A DNA stretch of 10,146 nucleotides from CAYVQU01 sp964453155. GTDB lineage: Bacteria; Chloroflexota; Anaerolineae; Anaerolineales; UBA11858. Positions within the stretch are counted from its first letter, which is position 1; each line of letters begins with the position of its first letter. The notes beneath the pieces are model-generated. The model was not told where the DNA came from, did no database searches, and saw only the letters and a list, made by a program, of their open reading frames with translations. This document shows, in pieces, positions 1 through 7,020 of the stretch. Made by a program: the position numbers and the translations under genes. Location: NCBI GenBank assembly GCA_964453155.1, contig CAYVQU010000183.1, positions 1-10,146 of the forward strand, written 5' to 3'.

Positions 1-17
1 GGATACCCTACTTTTTT
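1..17 (+). terminator. Possible 3' end of an upstream terminator hairpin, cut by the window edge
   Basis: The first bases end in CCTAC followed by six T (7-17). The same 11 bases, CCTACTTTTTT, close the terminator after clpC at 6898-6908. This suggests the right arm and T-tract of a related terminator, but the left arm lies outside the window, so it cannot be confirmed. Confidence 0.25.
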
Positions 18-76
18 CTACCCTTGTCTAGACATAACGTGCGTACACCCTGGCCGGAATTTTGCCGTTTTCGCTA

Positions 77-85
77 TGATATACT
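77..85 (+). promoter_or_regulatory. Extended -10 promoter for the membrane spermidine-synthase-like gene
   Basis: TGATATACT reads as an extended -10 element (TG, one base, then TATACT at 80-85). No good -35 is found about 17 bp upstream, which fits an extended -10 promoter. Transcription would start near 92, leaving a leader of about 33 nt before the ATG at 125. The overlapping TATGAT at 75-80 is an alternative -10. Confidence 0.5.
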
Positions 86-112
86 CCTCGCAGCTTGATA
101 TCCCGCGTCCCC

Positions 113-118
113 AAGAGG
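113..118 (+). promoter_or_regulatory. Ribosome binding site that decides the start at 125
   Basis: AAGAGG lies 6 bases before the ATG at 125. An in-frame TTG at 95 would add ten residues, but it lies only about three bases after the predicted transcription start and has no ribosome binding site, so 125 is preferred. Confidence 0.6.
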
Positions 119-124
119 TTCAGC

Positions 125-2242
125 ATGAAAAATAATCGCGCCACCTTTGATCTTTTTCTAGCCAGTGCATTAGGGTTGTTCGTGGAGCTAATTTTTATCA
201 GATGGCTTTCGTCTGAGTTGCGGATGGTCGCATTCTACAAAAATTTTGCGCTCATCGCGGCCTTTTTAGGCTTGGGTTTGGGGTTTGCCATCACCCGCCG
301 GAAAGATAGCTTCAACTGGTACGCTAAGGCCTTTTTTCCCATCCTGGTACTCAACATTTTCCTGATCATGATTCTCGGGCGGACATTCATTGGGGATGCA
401 GTTTTACTCAACCGGGCGAATGCGCAAGAATATATTTGGGCTGGGAGTGCCAAAACATTAACTCCCCTGGTAACCACCCTGTTAGATATTTCGTTTTATG
501 GGCTAACGTTCATTCTATTTGGGCTGATAACGTTGTTGTTTATCCCGTTAGGACAGCTCACTGCCCAAAAATTCCGCAAATTTGAACCGCTGCCGGGTTA
601 CACGGTCAACATCCTAGGAAGTTTGGCCGGGATTTTGCTCTACACCCTGGTCTCATTTTTAGGTTGGCCGCCTGCGATTTGGTTTTTAATGAGCGGACTT
701 GCGGGGATTTACCTCTTAGATCAGGGGCTGCCCCGTAAACAGGTAATCACCAATTCTGCCCTGGCCATCGTGCCGATTGTGCTGACCTTATTATGGCCAA
801 CTGGCGCTGAGCAAACCTTGTGGTCGCCCTATTATCGAATTGACCTGAATCCATATACTTCTACGGCGGATCATGATTTGGAACTCGGCTATGAGCTATC
901 AGTAAACAAGGCCTGGCATCAAAAGCTGTGGAATCTGGCAACTGATTTTGTTGCTGAGAATTCACAGGTTGATCCGGATCATTTCCGGCATCATCAGCCC
1001 CAATATGATGCACCCTTTAGCCTAAACATCCCGTTGGATAACATTCTCATCGTCGGTGCGGGAACGGGTAATGATGTCGCGGCGGCTTTACGCGCGGGAG
1101 CCAAACAGGTGACCGCCGTTGAAATTGATCCACTGATTTTTAGAATTGGCGAAGAACTCCATCCTGAGCAGCCGTATGCCGATCCCAGTCGAGTGACCCA
1201 AATTAATCAGGACGCCCGTTCATTTTTCCGCTCCGATACCCATCAATATGATCTCATTGTCTTTGGCTTGCTAGATTCACACAGCTTGTTTAGCACGGCC
1301 AGCAGCCTCCGCTTGGATAACTTCGTTTACACCGTTGAAAGTCTCAGTGAAGTTCGCGCGCTATTGAAAGAAGGTGGGCTGTTGGTGCTTTCGTTTGGTA
1401 TTCCGGAGGAGAATAATTGGGTGGGCTTGCGGCTATACAAAAATATTTCGGCCGCCTTTGGGCATGCGCCCCAAACCTATCAATATATCTCTGGAAATAT
1501 TGTGTTTGTTATAGGCCGCCACTTTATTCCTCAAAAAGTGTTCACCAATCCCCTCATTACCCCCCGCCCCGATTACGCCCTACAAGCTGATTTACCAATT
1601 ACCACCGATAATTGGCCCTACTTATATTTGCGCAATCGTACCATTCCAAATACGTATATCATCGCCCTGGTGGGGATTGTGTTGATCAGTTTTCTCTTTG
1701 TGCGGCGCACCTTGCCTAATTTCCGGCAATTCAATCCCCATTTCTTTTTTATGGGTACGGCCTTTTTCTTGCTTGAAACTAAAAGTATCACCGAAATTGC
1801 ACTATTACTGGGTTCTACTTGGATCGTTAACGCTTCGGTCATCGCGGCCATTCTGGTGATGATTGTGTTGGCCAACATCCTGGTTGAAAAACGCAATTTG
1901 ACTAATCCCAAGCCCCTATACGCGCTGCTGGCGATCGCGCTGATTTTCAATTTCCTTGTGCCAGTTGGAAATCTTTTAGGGTTACCCTTCGTATGGCGGG
2001 TGATTCTCGCGAGTTTATTCCAGGCAATTCCCTTGTTCTTCGCAGGCATGATTTTTGCGATGACCTTCCGGCGAACGACTTCGATTGAGATTGCGTTAGG
2101 CTCCAATATGCTCGGGGCTGTTATTGGGGGTATCACCGAATATAGCTCTCTGGTATTTGGGATTCGGTCGCTATATATTTTGGCTTTAATTTTCTACGCC
2201 CTCTCGGCATTGCCGGTTTTTCGAACCCAATCTGGAGATTAA
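125..2242 (+). CDS. Multi-pass membrane protein with spermidine-synthase-like domain
   Basis: A 705-residue protein. About seven hydrophobic helices fill residues 8-225, a soluble domain spans about 226-508, and six or seven more helices fill 509-697. The soluble domain is a Rossmann fold of the spermidine synthase/methyltransferase class: the nucleotide-binding loop GAGTGND is at 311-317, VEID at 332-335 binds the cofactor ribose in this class, and QDAR follows at 362-365. After it comes TDNWPYLYLR, a TD-W-P motif I recall just before the C-terminal helices in this family. By manual alignment with bacterial SpeE, the first catalytic Asp of the D-x-x-D-P loop is Gly381, while the second is Asp384 (followed by SHS). 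Classical aminopropyl transfer is therefore doubtful. Relatives are usually annotated only as 'spermidine synthase-like'; the substrate is unknown. It appears to be a single-gene unit, and its codon use is more AT-rich than that of clpC. Confidence 0.8.
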   Translation: MKNNRATFDLFLASALGLFVELIFIRWLSSELRMVAFYKNFALIAAFLGLGLGFAITRRKDSFNWYAKAFFPILVLNIFLIMILGRTFIGDAVLLNRANAQEYIWAGSAKTLTPLVTTLLDISFYGLTFILFGLITLLFIPLGQLTAQKFRKFEPLPGYTVNILGSLAGILLYTLVSFLGWPPAIWFLMSGLAGIYLLDQGLPRKQVITNSALAIVPIVLTLLWPTGAEQTLWSPYYRIDLNPYTSTADHDLELGYELSVNKAWHQKLWNLATDFVAENSQVDPDHFRHHQPQYDAPFSLNIPLDNILIVGAGTGNDVAAALRAGAKQVTAVEIDPLIFRIGEELHPEQPYADPSRVTQINQDARSFFRSDTHQYDLIVFGLLDSHSLFSTASSLRLDNFVYTVESLSEVRALLKEGGLLVLSFGIPEENNWVGLRLYKNISAAFGHAPQTYQYISGNIVFVIGRHFIPQKVFTNPLITPRPDYALQADLPITTDNWPYLYLRNRTIPNTYIIALVGIVLISFLFVRRTLPNFRQFNPHFFFMGTAFFLLETKSITEIALLLGSTWIVNASVIAAILVMIVLANILVEKRNLTNPKPLYALLAIALIFNFLVPVGNLLGLPFVWRVILASLFQAIPLFFAGMIFAMTFRRTTSIEIALGSNMLGAVIGGITEYSSLVFGIRSLYILALIFYALSALPVFRTQSGD

Positions 2243-2323
2243 ATAGATTTCGGAAAGCGCTTGAAAATAGAAAACAGGTTCAAACCGAAATAGGCAGATT
2301 GGCCAAAGGCCGAAACTGTTTAA

Positions 2324-2343
2324 GAGAACCGCTCGCGGTTCTC
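2324..2343. other. Hairpin with 8-bp perfect stem
   Basis: GAGAACCG pairs with CGGTTCTC around a four-base loop (CTCG). No T-tract follows, so it is not a standard terminator. It could stabilise the 3' end of the upstream mRNA. A near copy of the left arm and loop, GAGAACCGGCTC, recurs at 2458-2469 without the right arm. Confidence 0.5.
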
Positions 2344-2399
2344 CATCTGTTCGGGTCTAGCAAAAAATCTTTCACATTTTATTTCAAAGAGTAAACCGC

Positions 2400-2423
2400 T
2401 CCGCACCTAAACATTGGTGTGGA
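2400..2423 (+). terminator. Weak terminator-like hairpin
   Basis: TCCGCACC (2400-2407) pairs with GGTGTGGA (2416-2423) with one G-U pair and an eight-base loop. A loosely T-rich stretch follows (2425-2434). It could end transcription of the upstream gene weakly; the broken T-run keeps confidence low. Confidence 0.3.
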
Positions 2424-2491
2424 CTTTCAGTTTTCTAGAGTAAAAAATCCATAAAATGAGAACCGGCTCAGTCAAGAAAAACACGAAAAGG

Positions 2492-2520
2492 TTGCCAACT
2501 CCAATTTAAGCCTTTATAAT
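2492..2520 (+). promoter_or_regulatory. Strong sigma-70-type promoter of rpsA
   Basis: TTGCCA (2492-2497) and a perfect TATAAT (2515-2520) are separated by exactly 17 bp. Transcription should start near 2527, giving a leader of about 34 nt. The near-consensus boxes fit a highly expressed translation gene. Confidence 0.8.
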
Positions 2521-2548
2521 GTACGAACTATTTTAATCAAATTGGAGT
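2498..2548. promoter_or_regulatory. 10-bp inverted repeat flanking the -10 box, possible operator
   Basis: ACTCCAATTT (2498-2507) and AAATTGGAGT (2539-2548) are exact reverse complements. The left arm lies in the spacer between the -35 and -10 boxes, the right arm in the leader, and it contains the GGAG of the ribosome binding site. The left arm is upstream of the predicted transcription start, so this would act as a DNA site rather than an RNA hairpin. A repressor or autoregulator site is an inference. Confidence 0.45.
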
Positions 2549-2560
2549 GCGTAAACTGCT

Positions 2561-3964
2561 ATGGAAGAAAGCAAAGACCTCGTCGAACAAGATTTCGAAG
2601 AGGAAACACAAGATGAAGAGGCCTCTGAAGACCAAGAATCTATGGAGGCCCTTCTAGAAAAGGAAGGTTTAGGTATCGATTTTCCTAAAACAGGCGATAC
2701 GCGCACCGGCGCGATTGCCTCAGTCTCTCATTCAGAGATTTTAGTGAGTGTTGGTGCTAAATCAGAGGGCATCATTGGCGGACGTGAGTTCGAATCGATT
2801 GACCCTGAAATTCGCAAAGCGTTTGAAGTTGGACAGGAAATCCCCGTTTACATTCTCAGCCTTGAGGACCGCAACGGTAACCTGGTACTCTCCTATACCC
2901 GGGCCCAAGAAGAAATGGATTGGGATTACGCCGAAGGTCTGGTGGAATCGCAAGACGTTTACGACAGCAAAATCATCGGTTTTAACAAAGGTGGTTTGAT
3001 CGTCGCGTTGGGTCAGTTGCGTGGTTTTGTCCCCGCTTCCCAGATTGGTCTGTCCCGTCGGGTGAGCATTACGGGCGACACCCCCGAAAAACGCTATGGC
3101 AAAATGGTCGGTGAGCCTGTTTCGGTCCGCGTGATCGAGGTCGACCGCTCCCGCCGCCGCCTGATCCTGTCTGAGCGCCAAGCCCTGCAAGAAACCCGCG
3201 AATCCCTCAAAGAGCGCCTGCTCGATGATCTCAATATTGGCGATGTCCGCACCGGCCGTGTTACCAGCCTGGCCGATTTTGGCGCTTTCGTCAACATTGA
3301 AGGAGCCGATGGATTGGTCCACATGTCTGAGATTTCTTGGGAGCGCATTCAAAGCCCCAAGGATGTCCTCAAAGTTGGGCAAGAAGTTGATGTCCAGGTG
3401 ATCAGCATTGACCGTGATCGCAAACGCATTGGCCTCTCGATCCGCCGCCTACAGGAGAACCCCTGGGTCAAGAAAGTCGAACACATCCAGGAAGGGCAAC
3501 TCATCGAAGGGACCGTCACTCACCTGACTAAATTCGGGGCTTTCGCCAAATTGGGCGATGACGACCTCGAAGGTCTGATCCATGTTTCTGAATTGAGCAC
3601 CTCCCGGGTCGAGCACCCCAAAGAGGTCATCTCTGAAGGTGAAACCCTCACCCTCCGGGTAATCAAAATCGATAAAGAACGCCAGCGCATTGGCTTGAGC
3701 CTCCGCAAAGTAGACTCAGCCGCGTACGCCGATTTGGACTGGAAGATGCTCCGCGACGAAATTGACGAAGATGAAGCCGACGTTGAAGAACCCGCCGTTG
3801 AGGCCGAAGTCGAAGAAGCTGTTGATGAGGCTGAAGTCGAAGAAGTTGTTGACGAGGTCGTAGTCGACGAGATCGCGGTCGACGAAGTCGTTGCTGAAGA
3901 AGTCGCCGAACCCGAAGCGGAAGAAGATGCTCCTGAAGAGCCTGAACCTTCCGAAGAAGAGTAA
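2561..3964 (+). CDS. rpsA: S1-domain RNA-binding protein, ribosomal protein S1-like
   Basis: A 467-residue protein with four S1 (OB-fold) repeats at about 44-113, 130-205, 226-295 and 311-382. Repeats 3 and 4 are the most typical, with the FGAFV/FGAFA core, the GL-H-SE motif and a closing K/R-R-IGLS-R strand. Repeats 1 and 2 are more divergent, as is usual for the ribosome-binding end of S1 proteins. Bacterial S1 holds mRNA on the 30S subunit and helps start translation of structured or weakly marked messages. Four repeats is fewer than the six of E. coli S1 but similar to S1 homologues elsewhere. Residues 1-35 are acidic, and 399-467 form an acidic, Val-rich low-complexity tail. An in-frame TAA at 2552-2554 makes ATG 2561 the natural start. 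The only ribosome binding site, GGAG at 2544-2547, is 13 bases away, unusually far; S1 mRNAs in other bacteria often have weak sites and are autoregulated. Confidence 0.88.
   Translation: MEESKDLVEQDFEEETQDEEASEDQESMEALLEKEGLGIDFPKTGDTRTGAIASVSHSEILVSVGAKSEGIIGGREFESIDPEIRKAFEVGQEIPVYILSLEDRNGNLVLSYTRAQEEMDWDYAEGLVESQDVYDSKIIGFNKGGLIVALGQLRGFVPASQIGLSRRVSITGDTPEKRYGKMVGEPVSVRVIEVDRSRRRLILSERQALQETRESLKERLLDDLNIGDVRTGRVTSLADFGAFVNIEGADGLVHMSEISWERIQSPKDVLKVGQEVDVQVISIDRDRKRIGLSIRRLQENPWVKKVEHIQEGQLIEGTVTHLTKFGAFAKLGDDDLEGLIHVSELSTSRVEHPKEVISEGETLTLRVIKIDKERQRIGLSLRKVDSAAYADLDWKMLRDEIDEDEADVEEPAVEAEVEEAVDEAEVEEVVDEVVVDEIAVDEVVAEEVAEPEAEEDAPEEPEPSEEE
3803..3901 (+). repeat. Tandem repeats encoding the acidic S1 tail
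   Basis: Two 27-base units, 3803-3829 and 3830-3856, differ at only three bases and encode AEVEEAVDE and AEVEEVVDE. Three five-residue units follow (VVVDE, IAVDE, VVAEE; 3857-3901). The tail therefore seems to have grown by local duplication and may vary in length between strains. Confidence 0.7.
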
Positions 3965-3977
3965 ACGGAAAATCCCC

Positions 3978-4007
3978 AAGGCGCATCTTCACAGATGCGC
4001 CTTTTTT
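3978..4007 (+). terminator. Intrinsic terminator of rpsA
   Basis: GGCGCATCT (3980-3988) pairs with AGATGCGCC (3993-4001) over a four-base loop. Two further A-T pairs extend the stem to 11 bp, and six T follow (4002-4007). It starts 14 bases after the rpsA stop. Confidence 0.92.
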
Positions 4008-4069
4008 ATTTCATCTGAGCCCCCTGGGGTCTTCGCCTACGTTAGAATTCTGTAAGAAACCCCTGCTAA

Positions 4070-4098
4070 CTGTCAATTCGGATAATATTTGGTAGAAT
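4070..4098 (+). promoter_or_regulatory. Predicted main clpC promoter
   Basis: CTGTCA (4070-4075) matches TTGACA at four of six bases. It sits 17 bp before TAGAAT (4093-4098), which is preceded by TGG, an extended -10 signature. Transcription would start near 4105. Confidence 0.5.
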
Positions 4099-4153
4099 TA
4101 AAAGTAAGTTTCTCCCCTCGAATTGATTCCAGAGTTAGAGAAAAGTAGCGTTT

Positions 4154-4178
4154 TTGCCAGCTGCTGGCAACCGCGGTT
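4154..4178. promoter_or_regulatory. Two adjoining perfect palindromes in the clpC leader
   Basis: TTGCCAGCTGCTGGCAA (4154-4170) is an 8+1+8 perfect inverted repeat. It shares its last two bases with AACCGCGGTT (4169-4178), a perfect 10-bp palindrome. With no T-run after them, they do not form an intrinsic terminator. They lie about 50 bp after the predicted transcription start, where a repressor site would be effective. A stem-loop role in the RNA is the alternative. Confidence 0.5.
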
Positions 4179-4219
4179 CCAATATTCCTAATGGTCTATT
4201 GTCGAAATCGTTGAAGCAA

Positions 4220-4247
4220 TTGAAAATAAGGTAGATTTTTGGATAAG
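4220..4247 (+). promoter_or_regulatory. Possible second clpC promoter
   Basis: TTGAAA (4220-4225) and GATAAG (4242-4247) lie 16 bp apart; the -10 matches consensus at four of six bases. It would give a shorter leader of about 100 nt. This is a weak call in an AT-rich stretch. Confidence 0.25.
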
Positions 4248-4249
4248 TA

Positions 4250-4267
4250 GCACAGTTTTTTCTGTGC
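4250..4267. other. Hairpin with a six-T loop in the clpC leader
   Basis: GCACAG (4250-4255) pairs with CTGTGC (4262-4267) around a loop of exactly six T. An all-U loop on a 6-bp stem could be a protein binding site or chance. There is no T-run after the stem. Confidence 0.4.
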
Positions 4268-4304
4268 GAAGGTGAAGCCAAAATTTTATGGGGTGGTTGT
4301 AAGC

Positions 4305-4334
4305 GTGATTTGTTGAGGCTACCGCACAAATCAC
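4305..4334 (+). promoter_or_regulatory. 9-bp leader hairpin just before the clpC ribosome binding site
   Basis: GTGATTTGT (4305-4313) pairs perfectly with ACAAATCAC (4326-4334) over a 12-base loop, ending six bases before the AAGGAGGT ribosome binding site. It leaves that site open, so it may protect the mRNA or present the site. It also buries the in-frame TTG at 4310, which argues against that start. Confidence 0.5.
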
Positions 4335-4339
4335 CCGAA

Positions 4340-4347
4340 AAGGAGGT
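4340..4347 (+). promoter_or_regulatory. Consensus ribosome binding site of clpC
   Basis: AAGGAGGT lies 7 bases before ATG 4355. This near-perfect site fixes the start at 4355 rather than at the in-frame TTG at 4310. Confidence 0.9.
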
Positions 4348-4354
4348 CGTTACC

Positions 4355-6862
<2,508 letters not shown>

Positions 6863-6873
6863 TTTGATCTCTG

Positions 6874-6908
6874 GTAGGGGCAGGTCTCAGACCTGCTCCT
6901 ACTTTTTT
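6874..6908 (+). terminator. Intrinsic terminator of clpC, resembling an interspersed palindrome
   Basis: A 13-bp stem (6874-6886 with 6890-6902, one G-T pair) closes on a three-base loop, TCA, and is followed by six T (6903-6908). It begins 11 bases after the clpC stop. The GTAGGGGCAGGTC...CCTAC pattern resembles short palindromes I recall as dispersed repeats in bacterial genomes of this sort, so it may be a repeat doing terminator duty. Confidence 0.9.
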
Positions 6909-6975
6909 AAACCGCGAATACCGCGAATTTCGCTAATAACGACATTTTAGCGATGATTAGCGAAATTCGCGGTTT
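6909..6975. repeat. Long imperfect inverted repeat with a duplicated 9-mer
   Basis: The right arm (6956-6975) is the exact reverse complement of 6909-6919 joined to 6929-6937. The extra 6920-6928 is a direct second copy of ACCGCGAAT (6911-6919). The 20-bp stem therefore has a 9-base bulge. Inside the loop, TTAGCGA at 6947-6953 can compete for the same left-arm bases (TCGCTAA, 6930-6936). The make-up, short phased units of ACCGCGAAT type, resembles dispersed intergenic repeats rather than a gene. It abuts the radA promoter. Confidence 0.7.
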
Positions 6976-6981
6976 ATTTAT

Positions 6982-7010
6982 TTACCAAACGTATGTTCTA
7001 CGTTTATAAT
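6982..7010 (+). promoter_or_regulatory. radA promoter placed to give a near-leaderless mRNA
   Basis: TTACCA (6982-6987) and a perfect TATAAT (7005-7010) are 17 bp apart. Transcription should start near 7017, only about four bases before ATG 7021. The ATG at 7009 overlaps the -10 box itself and so would not be transcribed. Confidence 0.65.
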
Positions 7011-7020
7011 GAGTAGTATC

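Larger units (their letters stand above)
2243..2560. other. Intergenic region between the membrane protein gene and rpsA
   Basis: These 318 bases hold two hairpins (2324-2343, 2400-2423), the rpsA promoter (2492-2520) and a dyad around it. A weaker inverted repeat, ATTTCGG at 2247-2253 with CCGAAAT at 2285-2291, lies just after the stop codon. No hairpin is followed by a clean T-run, so the upstream gene lacks an obvious intrinsic terminator. A 17-codon reading frame at 2456-2509 has no ribosome binding site and overlaps the promoter; I do not call it a gene. Confidence 0.6.
4008..4354 (+). other. clpC upstream region with a long predicted leader
   Basis: This gap of about 350 bases holds no gene. 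It contains the likely clpC promoter (4070-4098), then about 250 nt of leader with palindromes at 4154-4178, a hairpin at 4250-4267 and a hairpin at 4305-4334 next to the ribosome binding site. I see no CIRCE element (TTAGCACTC-N9-GAGTGCTAA) and no tandem CtsR heptads. A minimal ATG frame of four codons (4288-4302, MGWL) has only a distant AAGGTG upstream; its use is doubtful. Confidence 0.5.

Noticed and set aside
2456..2509. 17-codon reading frame upstream of rpsA
   Set aside because: It has no ribosome binding site and overlaps the rpsA promoter -35 box.
2762..3382. Long minus-strand open frame of 206 codons opposite rpsA
   Set aside because: It is an antisense shadow of a clear S1-domain gene, with no domain, promoter or ribosome binding site of its own.
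4017..4031. CCCCTGGGG palindrome after the rpsA terminator
   Set aside because: The stem has almost no loop, and no T-run or other signal accompanies it.
4154..4185. T-box-like string (CTGGCAACCGCGG) in the clpC leader
   Set aside because: It only loosely resembles the T-box consensus. I see no Stem I landmarks and no competing terminator, and clpC is not a typical T-box target.
4288..4302. Four-codon leader frame (MGWL) before the last clpC leader hairpin
   Set aside because: It is too short to separate from chance, and its only possible ribosome binding site is about 13 bases away.
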